The position numbers and the translations under genes are program-made. Below, piece after piece: positions 1 through 10,760 of a DNA stretch of 64,000 nucleotides. Origin of the DNA: Chenopodium formosanum (taxonomy: Eukaryota > Streptophyta > Magnoliopsida > Caryophyllales > Amaranthaceae); the NCBI GenBank assembly GCA_024500155.1, contig CM044858.1, positions 21,129,795-21,193,794 of the forward strand. Reading direction: 5' to 3'. How positions within the stretch are numbered: position 1 is the first letter of the stretch; the number at the start of each line of letters is the position of its first letter. A model generated the notes under the pieces. The model did not search any database. It saw only the letters and a program-made list of their open reading frames with translations, and was not told where the DNA came from.

Positions 1-1
1 G

Positions 2-746
2 CCATCCGCATGACGACCCGGTCGTCATTGAATGTAGGGTCGCCAACCAGCTGGTTGGGCGGATCCTTATTGACACCGGCAGCTTGTCGGACATCATCAG
101 TCTCCGGTGCTTGCAAAAGCTGAATACAATACCAGTAACATGCATCCGGTTACCCACCCTTTGGTTGGTATTGGGGGTGGGATGGTTTACCCAGTCGGTA
201 GGATTGACTTACCTATCCGGTTGGGAGAAAAAAGAGAAGGACGACACCTAGTCGTCAAATTCTTGGTCGTTGAAGAATTGACCGCCTATAACATCATCTT
301 AGGTTGTCCAACCCTCAACAAAGCCAAGCCTGTAATCATCCCTTCTCTCATGCTCATCAAGTATGAGAGGGATGATGGCTCAGTTGGTTCCCTGAACGGG
401 GATAAGAAGACGGCCCGGGAGTGCTACCTATCAGCCATCAAAGACATTGTGGCCCCAGACGGCTAAGGGCAAGAACCAATAGACCTTGACAATGTCAAGG
501 ATGTTAACCCAGCCCCACCAGCAGCCGGAAAGAAAAGAAAAGCTGCTCAGCTGGTGGAGGTGAAGAAAGAGAAACAATAGCAATCACTGACCGGAGAGCC
601 GTTAGATGAGCTCCATCCCCATCCAGCTGGTGAAAACATTGATCTCGCTCTGAATGACAGCCGTCCAAAGCGTACTATAAAGGTTGGGACGGTTGCTTAT
701 GCTACATTAGGTGCAGACTGGCACCTTCTGCTGAAGGAATTTAAAC
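2..746 (+). pseudogene. Tat-type retroelement protease and linker to RT, broken
   Basis: The reading frame contains an aspartic protease core with the DTGS motif near base 75, followed by the conserved region that precedes reverse transcriptase. Compared with the copy at 49032, one base is missing near position 122, which shifts frame inside the protease. A codon that is CAA in the other copy is TAA at 463-465, a C-to-T change. A TAG at 578-580 is present in both copies and is followed by CAA TCA; downstream the frame stays open to the breakpoint. The fragment cannot make an active enzyme. Confidence 0.75.
578..586 (+). promoter_or_regulatory. Candidate stop-codon readthrough site (UAG CAR YYA)
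   Basis: CAA TAG CAA TCA occurs between the protease frame and the RT-proximal frame. It fits the type I readthrough consensus (UAG followed by CAR YYA) known from tobamoviruses. The same site in the second copy (49610-49618) reads TAG CAA TTA. Readthrough itself is inferred. Confidence 0.45.
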
Positions 747-791
747 TGCCTAGGTGGTTCGGTCGGACTTTCTATGTTCGGCCGCACCTCT

Positions 792-1200
792 TCAATTCTT
801 CTTGTCTTCAAGTGTGATGATTGTTAACTCCGAGAGGTGACCTCCAAGGAGCTTGGCCCGTCTTCGTATCACGACACGTGGCACGTCTTCCACTTCTTCT
901 ACTAAGTTCCATGCACCCGCGTCAAACCCCTCCTCTTCAAATGGAATTGCCCTCAATTCCAAATCCTCACCACCAACATCATCTTCATAAAGAAAAGGAG
1001 TAAGATAACCAACATTAAAGGTAGCATGAACTCCAAAGTCTCCTGGTAGTTTGAGCTTGTAAGCATTAGGTCCAACTCTCTCCACAACATCAAAGGGGCC
1101 TTCGGATCTTGGCATGAGCTTGTTCTTTCTCTTAGCCGGGAATCTTTCTTTCCAAAGATGGAGCCATACAAGATCACCTACACTGAATTCCCTTGGCTTC
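792..1200 (-). pseudogene. Integrase C-terminal region of the reverse-strand Ty3 element
   Basis: The frame encodes the tail typical of plant Ty3 integrases: the GPF motif, then a V-G-xNAYKLxLP stretch and an NVxxLxPF segment, then acidic residues. It follows the integrase core on the reverse strand and ends at a stop near 792. A stop close to 1200 separates it from the core. Whether a chromodomain was present cannot be judged. Confidence 0.7.
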
Positions 1201-1377
1201 TAGAATTTGTTTGCCCTTACCTTGTAACTCTCATTTGCCTTCTCAATTCTCTTCTTGATATCTTCATGAAGCTTTTTCACCGTTTCAACTCTATCTTTTG
1301 CCTCAAAGCTTAACTCCTCTTGAGGGATACGAGGCAACAAGTCAAGTGGTAGGCGGGGATTAAAACAACACACTACT

Positions 1378-2214
1378 TTAAAATGGTGTTTTCCCGGTAC
1401 CTATGCAATGAGAGTGATTGTAAGCAAATTCAACTTGAGGTAGCTTAAGATCCCAATCTTTCATGTGTTTGTTAATGATAGCTTGGAGAACGATGGACAT
1501 GGTACGATTAGTTACCTTGGTTTGGCCGTCGGTTTGAGGGTGACTAGAGGTACTAAATAAGAGCTGGTTCCCACTAACTTCCACAAAGTCTTCCAAAAGT
1601 AGCTCAAAAACTTAGGATCTCGGTCCGACACAATAATGCCATGAAGCTTCACCATTTCTCTTAAGAACAAGGTAGCTACATCAAAAGCGTCATCGGTCTT
1701 GTGGCAAGGAATGAAGTGAGCCATCTTGCTAAAACGATCAACCACAACAAACACGGAATCATTTTGCCTTCGGGTGAGAGGGAGAGCAACCACAAAATCC
1801 ATACTAAGATCATCCCAAGGGTGACTAGGAACCAGAAGAGGAGAGTAGAGTCCCTCACGGAATTGACTCTTAGCCTTGTGACAATCCCCACAACGAGCTA
1901 TCACATCTTACACATCGCCAAACATCTTGGGCCAATAAAAATGTTCTTGAAGAAAAATGTCTGGCTAGTCCTCCTTGATGAGCATCTTTAACAAGCAACC
2001 GTCGATGAGAGCATTTCGGAACACAAAGCTTGTTTCCCTTGAAAAGGAATCCTTCTTGCACCATGAAAAAGCCATCGACCCCTTCCTCACACTTTTTCAT
2101 CAACCCACCAAAATCCTCATCATCGATATACAACTCTTTAAGCAACTCAAACCCTAAAAACTTCACATCAAGAATAGTTATCATACAATGCCTCCTACAA
2201 AGAGCATCGGCCAC
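1378..2214 (-). pseudogene. Integrase core of the reverse-strand Ty3 element, inactive
   Basis: An H-x6-H then C-x2-C zinc-binding segment is followed by the catalytic core. The first Asp is in WDDLSMDF and the second in the SDRDPKF segment. The position of the catalytic Glu (normally GQTEV) reads GQTKV, so Glu is replaced by Lys. A frameshift near 1590-1640 separates the second Asp from the TDGQT part. The upstream end shows the ADALCRR sequence that joins RNase H to integrase in this superfamily. Integration activity should be lost. Confidence 0.8.
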
Positions 2215-2432
2215 AACATTGCTCTTCTCTTCCTTGTACTTAGAAGAGAAAGTGAATGATTGGAGGAATTCAACCTATTTGGCATGCCTTGCGTTGAGTT
2301 TATGAGAACCATTGATGTACTTGAGAGTTTCATGATCAAAGTGTAGCACAAATGGTCTAGGCCTCAAGTAATGTGACTAATGATCAAGAGCCCTCACAAT
2401 AGCATAGAACTCCTTGTCATAGGTGCTATATC

Positions 2433-2690
2433 TCATTCTTGCTCCACCAGCTTCTCACTGAAATAAGCAACCGATCTCCCTCCTTGCACAAAAACCGCTC
2501 CAACTCCAACCCCACTAGCATCACATTCAACCTCAAAGGGTTGATTAAAACTGGGAAGAGCTAAATTTGGAGCCTCACACAACTTCTTCTTGAGGGTCTT
2601 AAAAGCCCTTTGAGCCGATGGTGTCCACTCAAGAGTACCCTTCTTCATGCATTCGGTCACCGGGGCCAAGATAGTGCTAAAATTCTTCAC
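2433..2690 (-). pseudogene. RNase H segment of the reverse-strand Ty3 element
   Basis: The frame has the connection region (W-T-x-x-x-x-x-AF) followed by the RNase H start VECDASGVGVGAV, with the first catalytic Asp retained, and FSEKL. Stops separate it from RT on one side and from the distal RNase H part on the other (2215-2432, seen only as broken frames). Confidence 0.75.
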
Positions 2691-2756
2691 AAACCTTCGA
2701 TAGAAGGAAGCTAGACCATGGAAACTCCTTACTTGAGTGAGAGTGGTAGGAGTAGG

Positions 2757-3599
2757 CTAAGATTTAATGGCCTCCACTTTACTAGGGTCCATTGAGATCC
2801 ATACATTCGAAATCACATAACCAAGAAAAACAATTCTATCCACCATAAAAGTACATTTTTCCAACTTGGCAAAAAGCCGCCTACTTCTCAATGTTTCAAA
2901 TACTTGCCTCAAATACTTACCATGATCAAGTTCACATTTTCTATAAACAAGTATGTCATGAAAATAAACAACAAATTTACCAATGAAAGGGCAAAGTACC
3001 TCGTTCATGAGTTTCATGAAAGTTTTAGGAGCATTAGAGAGCCCAAATGGCATAACTAGCCACTCATACAAGCCTTGCTTTGTCTTCAAAGCGGTCTTCC
3101 ACTCATCTCCTTCACGCATACGAATTTGATGGTACCCCATCCTCAAGTGAATCTTCGAAAACACCTTGGAACCATGTAACTCATCAAGCATATCATCAAG
3201 TCGGGGAATAGAGAAGCGATATTTGATGATAATGTTATTGATGGCCCTACTATCCACACACATCCTCCATGTACCATCCTTTTTCGGGACAAAAAGAGCC
3301 GAAACTGAACAAGGGCTAAGGGATTCCCTGACAAATCCTCTTTCAATCAACTCACCAACTTGTCTTTGAAGCTCTCTTGTTTTATCAGGGGTACACCTAT
3401 AGGTCGATCTATAAGGGATTTGTGATCCGAGAATAAGATCAATTTGATGCTCAATTCCCCTAATAGGTGGCAAAACCGGGTGGGAGATAATCGGGAAAAA
3501 CATCATGGTACTCAACCAATAATATTTCCTTGACAAGGGGGTGGATTGGGTTCTCTCGTTTACTCTCTTGTGTTTCCCTAAGAAGACAAACAAAGACAA
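2757..3599 (-). pseudogene. Reverse transcriptase of the reverse-strand Ty3 element
   Basis: About 280 codons remain open and cover the RT domain from the conserved VPKKDGTWRMC motif through the thumb. Two catalytic aspartates are replaced by His: motif A reads KIHLRMGYHQ where families have KIDLRSGYHQ, and motif C reads YFHDIL where families have YFDDIL. Each change is a single G-to-C transversion of the codon. The protein would be inactive although the frame is otherwise well preserved. Confidence 0.85.
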
Positions 3600-4266
3600 G
3601 GTGTCCTTGATTTATCTCCTTACCCATCTCATTTTCCCCAATGACAAGGTTCTCTTTGATTGTGTTTCCCATACCCAAGGGTTCTTTGTGTTTGATGGTG
3701 GGGGACAAGGGGTTGAGTACATTCTTTTTCTTATTTATCATGAATGAATAAGTGTTCTTTCTTCCATCATGCATCACATCTCTATCAAATTTCCAAGGTC
3801 TACCAAGCAATACATGATAAGTATCCATAAGAAATACATCACAAAGCACCTCATCCTTATATAACTTGCCAATTTAGAAAGAAAGAAGAGTTTGTTTCGT
3901 TACCTTCACCTCATTGTGATTATTAAGCCATTGAAGCTTGTAGGGATTAGGATGATCGGTCGGTTCAAGATTGAGCTTGCGCACCAATGTCGTTGAGGCC
4001 ACATTAGTGCAAGGGCCATTTTCGATGATAAGATTGCAAACTCGATCCTTGATGGTGCAACGCGTTTGGAAAGTGTTTTTCCTTTGCTCTTCTGCTAAAG
4101 GGGTGGAAATGGAGTGAAGTGCCCTCCTGACAACAAGGATTTGACCTTTATCAGCGTCAACTACAATTTTATCCTCCTCATCATATATAGGGTCACCAAA
4201 ATCCCTCTTCTCATCTTCGTACTCATCATCATCCATTTTACGTATCATCATAGCTCTACTATATGG
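3600..4266 (-). pseudogene. Protease region of the reverse-strand Ty3 element
   Basis: Between the zinc knuckle and RT the reverse strand encodes the segment IENGPCTNVAST (about 4015-4023 for the triplet corresponding to the protease active site). In related plant elements this site reads D-G/S-G, so Asp is replaced by Glu here and the enzyme is probably inactive. A downstream segment (3460-3849) contains the conserved LGRPW motif of retroelement proteases. The frame breaks near 3860. Confidence 0.65.
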
Positions 4267-5183
4267 ACACTCATTAGCAAAACGTCCAAAGCCTCTACAC
4301 TTGTAGCAAGTCTTCCGATTGCCCATCTTGTTGTGATCATCTTTGCTAGAAAAATGCATGGGAGCCTTGCCTTTGTCATCCTTGGTAATGGGCTTGCTTG
4401 TCTCGCCCTTTGGAGCAAAAGAATTCTTGAATATAGGCTTAGTATACCCACTAGCACTACTCCCCTTGTCATACTTCTCAAACTTCAAAGTCTTTTGCAC
4501 CACTTGATCAAAACTTCCATGGGCATGCACAACAACCTTTTGCCCAAGCTTTCTTTCAAGACCACCAATATACCTAGCAGTCTTATGTCTAGTGCTTCCT
4601 CAACTCCACTCATGATAGAAAGTTTTTCAAACTCCCTAGTATACTTCTTTACCGACATAGTTCCTTTCTTAAGAGAGTTCAATTTGAGACAAGCATCTTG
4701 CAAATAATCTCTAGGCACAAAAGCCTTGTTCATATGTTTCTTCAATTTCTCCTAAGAAGTGATTTTTGATTTTCCATCTTTCTTCCTCCGATTCTTAAAG
4801 TTCTCATACCACAAATAAGCATGTTTTTTGAGTTTAAGGATGGCCAATTTGAAACGTTTTTCATCATTATAACCCTTATATTCAAACATATTCTCCATAA
4901 TTCTAACCCAATCAAGAAATTCATTAGGATCAAGATCACCTTCAAAGTCTTGAAATTTCAACTTGATGTCTCGATCACGGTTGTCCTCATGGTGTCGTTG
5001 GCGGTGTTCCTTTCTCCGGTGAGGAGAGTGAGAATTATCTTCTTCACTAAGGCTTCTCCTCCTTCTAGGACTTCTTCTATTCTCCAAAATCTCAAGAAGA
5101 CTATCAAACTTCCTTTCTAAAGCATCCAATCTAGACTGCTCATTGTAACTTTCTTCATCTTCATAATAGTATCTATCACCCAT
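4267..5183 (-). pseudogene. Gag of the reverse-strand Ty3 element
   Basis: The likely start is the ATG at 5183, which opens with an acidic Tyr-rich stretch followed by an Arg/Ser-rich region and then the retrotransposon gag core (FEGDLDPNEFLDW and a Trp-Tyr-Glu segment). Frames break near 4750 and 4485-4530. The zinc knuckle at 4267-4308 has C-x2-C and the final Cys, but the His of C-x2-C-x4-H-x4-C is replaced by Arg. An alternative in-frame ATG lies at 5225. Confidence 0.75.
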
Positions 5184-5306
5184 GTTTCTAGATAGAAAGC
5201 TTGTATCTTTGAGAGAAAATTTCAAATTTTGTGGGAAAAGATGAGATCTTTTGAGAAGGGGAAAGAGTAATTCAAAATGTAGGATCTTTCTAGACTAATA
5301 ACCTAA

Positions 5307-5318
5307 GCTCTGATACCA
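5307..5318 (-). other. Primer-binding site, initiator tRNA-Met type
   Basis: The reverse strand reads TGGTATCAGAGC, the standard complement of the 3' end of plant initiator tRNA-Met. It lies three bases inside the LTR end (TATCA at 5322), as expected for minus-strand priming. Confidence 0.85.
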
Positions 5319-5321
5319 AAT

Positions 5322-5688
5322 TGATATGAAATAACCAAGGAAAAACAAGGAAAAGGGGAAAGCTTTCAAACTAACACGACTTTCAATGCAACAAAAAAGG
5401 CAAACCTATCGATAAATGAAATAGGGGTCTGAATCAAAGCCAACACCAAGTAAAGTTAGGATTAAGGTGTAACCACAAATATTATAATGAAGAAATCACA
5501 AAGAAAGCAAGATAATCTTAAAGATTATGGTAGAGAGAGAAAGTCTCTTTGATTACAAAATCAAGCAAAAGTTCAACATTAATTAAAATGCAAAAAAATC
5601 TTAAAATAACTGAAATAGTTTGGAAAAGCTGACTGAAAAACGGGAAAAGGTTCGGCTAAACTCAGGGTAAGTTCGGTCGAACTTGTGG
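5322..5688 (-). repeat. Partial 5' LTR of the reverse-strand Ty3 element
   Basis: The LTR end next to the primer-binding site is ...ATATCA on the reverse strand. The outer part of this LTR is missing, cut by Athila-like LTR sequence at about 5688. Short motifs shared with 750-790 (the TTCGGTCG and GGTTCGG blocks) suggest that 749-790 may be the remains of the opposite LTR, but the match is too short to be sure. Confidence 0.55.
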
Positions 5689-6722
5689 GTTTCACCCTAT
5701 CCCTAGCTAAACAAGTTTCACCCTATCCCTAGCCAAACAACTACTCTAACAACATCATCAAATCAACTAAGAACTAAGGAAATCAAGAATCAACCATCTA
5801 AGAATAACAATTACTCTAATCAAGCATCAAAGATCAAAATCCAATCAAATCAAATCAAACAAACACGAATTAACTAATCAAAACAATAAGTGAGATAGAG
5901 TTAGAAATGCCCATTGATAATAGAGAAGATCTCCAACACAATTGTCAACATTGCATCTTCAATCTCTTAAATCACCATTGAAATTCCTCACTTTCTCTCT
6001 CTAAAATCTACTCCTAAAAGTAACCCTAAAACTAGAGAGAGAAACTCTCAACTAAGCTAAAATTATGAAATGAAATCTTATTCTAAACTTGCCCCAAAAA
6101 TCGGGCTTACAAAGATATTTATAGAGGCGCAAAAACAAAAACCGAGCAACAAATACCCATGAAGGTGCTCCCTCGCTGCAGGGGAGGCGCCCCCACGCCC
6201 GCGCCAGGTGGTGGCACGCCCGCGCCCGTGCCTTGTGCACCCGCGCATCTCTTTGTTTCTCTTACTTTCTTGCTGCTTCGTGCGTTTGCTAAGGTTTTCA
6301 CGAGATGATGATGATGAACACTAATAGTGGTGGTAGCTAATGCACTTGACAGTAGGTTCAACACCACTTGTTCATGGTAGCACGGCATGAGAGCGCAAGA
6401 GCTAAGACTTGGAATTTCCACTTCCTTGCATCTTGAGCTTTCCAAATGCCATGAGCTTGCTCCAAAAGCTTCCTCCACCTTAGTAAATCACCAATATCAA
6501 GACCCGAACCTCGTACAATACCTACAACCAGGAAAATCGAGCAAATATAGGAGAAAAGAGTTGAAAACTAATAAAATACACAAAAGCTACAAAATAAGAG
6601 AGGAAAGGTAAAACTAAGAGCAAAAGCATAAAACTAAGCATTTATTAAGCATGAAAGCAATAAAAGGAAGGTGAAAACAACCTAAATGCTCATCTAATGG
6701 GTGCCATAAATGACACCCATCA
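5689..6722 (-). repeat. 3' LTR of the reverse Athila-like element, truncated
   Basis: The sequence matches 11325-12287. The LTR starts at 6722 (reverse strand TGATGGGTGTC) and is lost beyond 5689, so its last ~500 bases are missing. The TATA-like element TATAAATA lies near 6115-6122 on the reverse strand, with a GC-rich block (6160-6245) just upstream of it. At the broken end a 26-27-bp unit is duplicated in tandem (5689-5738); the other LTR has one copy. Confidence 0.8.
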
Positions 6723-6735
6723 AATGCCCCCAAGC
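6723..6735 (-). other. Polypurine tract of the reverse Athila-like element
   Basis: The reverse strand reads GCTTGGGGGCATT directly before the LTR start at 6722, the position expected for plus-strand priming. Confidence 0.7.
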
Positions 6736-6740
6736 ATATC

Positions 6741-6762
6741 TTTTGCTCGTCCTCGAGCAAAA
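6741..6762 (-). other. AGGA-loop hairpin upstream of the polypurine tract
   Basis: On the element strand a 9-base arm TTTTGCTCG, a loop AGGA and the perfect complementary arm CGAGCAAAA end five bases before the polypurine tract. The same hairpin occurs at 18436-18455 and 37035-37056. Confidence 0.75.
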
Positions 6763-9175
6763 CATAATCAAGGGATGGAAAATGATGAGCTTATTTAAAC
6801 AAACTAAAGAAAAGAGGAGACAAGAATATACACTAACTCACTTTCGTAGGAATCACGGTCAATTTTAGCAACTAAAGACAAGCCATTTAAACCCCTAGAT
6901 CGCCCTAGAGGACGAGTGATGCTCTCATAAGGGTATCTTAAGAGTTTGACCCATAACTCTCATAAAAATACAAACAAGGAAAAGCATGAAAAGAAGCCAA
7001 AATACAAGAAAAGCAACAAATGTTCATGAAAGGACATTTCCAAATGTACAAGCACAAGTGAATGCAAATCTTTTTAAACAAATAAGGGAGTGCACGTTCT
7101 AAGATATTCAAAGTTGATTGAAACATAAATATGCTAAGCATAGGAACTAGCTTTCCCAATCCACTTTCATCCCAAACGATCTTACCGCGTTCTCCCAACT
7201 AGTCTCATATCTTCCCCTAGTGAGCATCCCAAAAGTTCCACAAAGGAACCGGAAAAAGAGATATTTTAGGCTACTCAACGTCTTGACTATACATCCCCTC
7301 TCCTTAGGCTACGACCCATAATTCCTCCCCCGATTAGTGACTCAACCTCTAGGTCAAAAGGGCTTCCTAAAAGTTTGTAACGTAAGGGTATAAAGGGTGA
7401 GGGTAAGCTAAAATTTAAAATTTGGCGGTTTTCCTAATAGTGAAGCAAAGAAGGCGCCTTTGTTAAAATCACAATCAAGTAATCACCAAACAAAAACAAC
7501 AACACCGCCAAGCTTATTCAAAGCTATAAATCACAAACATATACACAAAAAGCGTGAGAACGCTTCCCCCGAAGCTTAAATGGAGCATTGTCCTCAATGC
7601 TCAAAAAGGGAGAATACTCACATCAAAATATTTTTAAATTTATCATTTTTCACATTTTTTTTGTTTAATAGTGCTTTGTCCTCGCCTCTTTTAACTTTGG
7701 ACGACTTTTCCAAATTTGCACTTGTCTTGTCCTTGCCTTTTTTTAACTTTGGATGGCCTTTTCATTTATTCATTTTTCATTATTCACACATAAATCATAA
7801 CACAAACTTGCTTTCAAGAAAACCAAATATCCAAACTCCTCCACCACAAACTCCAGCAGTAGTGACCATTTGCTTCACAAAAACCAAGAATGGAAATGAA
7901 AATGAAACAAAAGGCCCAAGATCTTAAGATGTGGCTTGAAAAGAAGGTATAAGGCTCAAATGGTTAGCAAGAAGGCAAATGTAAACCCAAAAACAAAGAT
8001 TAAACAAACTATCCTAGAAAAGAAAAATTACCACCTCGAAAAGATGCGTTTGTCCTCCCTAGATGGTTCGATCTCGGGCTTAAGAATCATAAATCAAGCT
8101 TCTAGATTAGGTCCGCAATAGTCAAGGATCCATGCCGCTCATGCAAATAGATGTTGAAGGCTTGAAAAACAATGAACCTCACACGGATGTAGCAAAAACT
8201 CACTATTGGTGTCAAATTAACTATAGGGAGCAACTACCAACATGCCATAAACAAGTAGAATCCGGCTTTATGGTCCCACTAGTTCTAACCAACTACCTTA
8301 GCATGCTTTATCCTATAATCAACCAATCATACTCTCAAACCGTGCACACCATTACTATTTAGGAAGAAAATCATTCAATCATACAAGTCCAAATGTTATT
8401 ATGTCCCAAGCAAGAACAAAACAAAACACATTGCAAATTTGCCTTGATAGAAACGAAAATCTTTTTGGAGTTTTTCAAAATAAAAGAACATGGAAAAGCA
8501 TATATAAAGGTGCATAACATATATGGATCAACATCCCACCAAACATGATAGAATTCCCTCCCCCCAAGCTTGAATGAGACAATACACTCAAACAGAGGGG
8601 AAAACAAGGAGATCAATCCAGCAAACCAACATATGTCCAACAAGGCATCATCTAATAGAGCAAGGAAGGATATTACCGGATATAAGGTGGGTGAAAATAC
8701 CCATAAATGACCCAATTAGACCTTTCAAAGCTAAATTCTCAAGAATTGAACCTTGTTTCCATATGCTAGCAAAAATAGGAGTCAACCTTCCTTGATTCTT
8801 GATCCAAATCAAAACACCAAAGTATATCAAGTCATGTACCCAGCAAAAGGCACACAAACATTTCCATGAGAGAAAATCTATTCTAAAAACAAAAGAAAAT
8901 CTTTTCTAAAACACGAATTACTTCCTGAGAAAGGCTTGCTTAAGGTCCAAGCTTGACCGCTCTAGTAAAATAATATTGCAACGATCGCAAGAGATTGTTA
9001 AATGCACTACTACACATTTCATAGGAAAGCAAGTATGCACATAACAAAAATAAGGCACGTAACAAGCTTAGTGCACACCTATGAGGAGAGAGATGCCAAG
9101 AGAAGGAAGAAGAATCGAAAGAAAACTCAATAAAATAAGAAGAAAAAGAAAAAGAAAAAGAAAAAGAAAAGAAGA
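6763..9175 (-). other. Non-coding internal region of the reverse Athila-like element
   Basis: About 2.4 kb without a conserved frame lie between gag-like sequence and polypurine tract. The region aligns with 15960-18435 of the forward element. It contains two internal purine tracts resembling the polypurine tract (reverse strand near 8561-8575 and 7561-7576) and the hairpin at 7583-7602. A pure (AAAAAG)n-like stretch sits at 9139-9170. Scattered frames of 60-115 codons here are not conserved between copies. Confidence 0.6.
7583..7602 (-). other. Second AGGA-loop hairpin of the Athila-like family
   Basis: The element strand reads arm GAGCATTG, loop AGGA, arm CAATGCTC, a perfect 8-bp stem. The forward element has the same hairpin at 17549-17568 with the outer pair changed from G-C to A-T. 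A purine tract (CGGGGGAAG) follows a few bases downstream. Confidence 0.7.
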
Positions 9176-10649
9176 TCAAGAAGAAAACGAAGGCAAACTC
9201 TCCTCAGAATATTTTTGGGTGGCAACATCACCCTTTTCCTCAATTAGAGACAAATGAGAAACATACAAATCATCATAGACAAGGGGGTCCCCAAAAGGCT
9301 TACCAACAAAGGAAGGGAGAAAAATAGGGCAATAGGGGATGTGGTCAAACCTTTGAGGGAAAGGGGTAAGAGAAATAGGCAAAGGGGTAGCTACGCCCTC
9401 AACACAAGGTCTCACGTCGCCAATGAGGGCATGAAAATTAATCATTGAATCCTCAAAAGAGGAACACTCATGATTATCATCTCCCTCAAACATCTAACTC
9501 CCTAGAGGAACCACATAATCTCCTCCACTACCTTCATGAGCAACAACTCCCTCAACTTTCTTAAAGCCCAAAGTCTCAAAACCATGAATTAATGGATGCA
9601 AATTCATCTCAAAATCATCTCTCTCCCATGAAGCATCCTCAATGAACTTACTTAAAAGGTTATGACTATTCCTTTTACACTCAATAAACACATTAGACTT
9701 AAACTCAAACAAGTCCAAATACTCATGGATAGAAGAGTCACATTCATACACATGAGACTCATCAAAATCAACAAAGGAAGAGATGTCTAGATTCAAAATA
9801 TCATTAAAATCATCATCACTCTCGACTCCCTTTCCTTCACTCCTATGCTCAACAATATGATCCTAACATACTCTTGGTTGCTCAAAATTATCATCATCAC
9901 CCTCAACACACACATTGGATAAGGATTTTTCAAGAACAAGCATCAAGGATTATAATTTACTTTCCAACTTTTCTCTTCCGTTCGATATTTCATTTATTAT
10001 ACCCTCTTTCTCTTTAATCAACTCCATTTGGCTCCTTGAAATTTCCAACATTTGTCTCTCAAAGTGGCTTAGGTTGGGATTCATCTCTAACTCTCTCAAA
10101 GAGACATCAATTTGGTTAAAAGGGAATACAGTCTCATCACAAGAATTTGGAGAATAAAAAGATGACATTGGTAGGATCATCATCATTACAAACATGAGCA
10201 TTTTCAGTAAATAGGGGTTTGGGAGCATTTTCAAATACATGAGATTTGTTAACTTGAGCATGCACCTCATTATCATGAACAAAAGAGGAAATAGAATTGA
10301 AAGCATTTGCTTAAGGTTCAACTACGGGATTATGTGACACATCATGGGAAATCATGCTAACATTAGAAGAATTAAAACATTGCACATCAAAAATTGAAGC
10401 ACGATTACCCCTATTAAAGATTTCCCAAGCAAACCAAACATAAAATTCCCAAGCATCTTCAATAGAAAATGTCCTAAAACCATTATGCATTCCTTCAACT
10501 ATATCCCTAGTTTGTTCATTTAAACCAAAATAACAAATGTCACAAGCCTCCCAAAGACTTCAATGATTATAGTAAAGAAATCCCTTAAGTCTATTGAATT
10601 ATTCACAAAAACGCTCATCATCAAATTGAGGAAATGAGAGACATGCCAT
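9176..10649 (-). pseudogene. Gag-like protein of the reverse Athila-like element, broken
   Basis: The frame starts with ATG at 10649 and the segment LSFPQFDDE, which is also the start of the forward copy at 14475. Further shared blocks are NxSHN/ASWERDxFExNLxP (about 9550-9650) and a C-terminal FEGDxxHECSxxDSMI...HALIGDVR segment followed by a Pro-rich FDHIPYxP block (9176-9493). Several stops and frameshifts break it. No zinc knuckle, protease or polymerase motif is visible. The protein is acidic and Ser/Glu-rich; a capsid role is inferred only from its position next to the primer-binding site. Confidence 0.65.
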
Positions 10650-10739
10650 TTTTACAAAGCAAACAAAAATCAAATAAAAGAAAAATATAAACAAAGACCT
10701 TGACTCAAGCAATCAAAAACACTAAAACATAGACACCGT

Positions 10740-10757
10740 TCCCCGGCAACGGCGCCA
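10740..10757 (-). other. Primer-binding site, tRNA-Asp type
   Basis: The reverse strand reads TGGCGCCGTTGCCGGGGA, the sequence typical of Athila elements and complementary to the 3' end of tRNA-Asp. It begins three bases after the LTR end CGTCA (10761). Confidence 0.85.
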
Positions 10758-10760
10758 TTT

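Larger units (their letters stand above)
1..748 (+). mobile_element. Fragment of a Tat/Retand-type Ty3 retrotransposon
   Basis: This stretch is closely similar to 49032-49775 of the larger Tat-type element in this window, beginning in the protease domain and stopping just upstream of the reverse transcriptase. The left end runs off the window. The right end is abrupt: homology stops at about 748 in the middle of a codon run and an unrelated reverse-strand Ty3 element follows. No LTR or target duplication is visible at that junction, so it is probably a deletion or nested-insertion breakpoint. Confidence 0.8.
749..5688 (-). mobile_element. Decayed Ty3/gypsy retrotransposon, reverse strand
   Basis: Reading right to left there is a partial 5' LTR, a primer-binding site matching initiator tRNA-Met, gag with a zinc knuckle, protease, reverse transcriptase, RNase H, integrase and a C-terminal integrase tail, in the gag-PR-RT-RH-INT order of Ty3/gypsy elements. 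The gag and integrase tail look chromovirus-like, but the clade is uncertain. Frames are broken by stops and shifts, and catalytic residues in RT and integrase are changed. Both ends are truncated: the 3' side meets a Tat fragment at 748/749, and the 5' LTR is cut at 5688/5689 by an Athila-like LTR. Confidence 0.85.

Noticed and set aside
7580..8362. Frames on the plus strand of 60-115 codons
   Set aside because: They are antisense to the Athila-like element in a region without shared frames between copies.
8371..8857. Frames of 70-114 codons near 8.4-8.9 kb
   Set aside because: They lie in the non-coding part of the Athila-like element and are not conserved in the forward copy.
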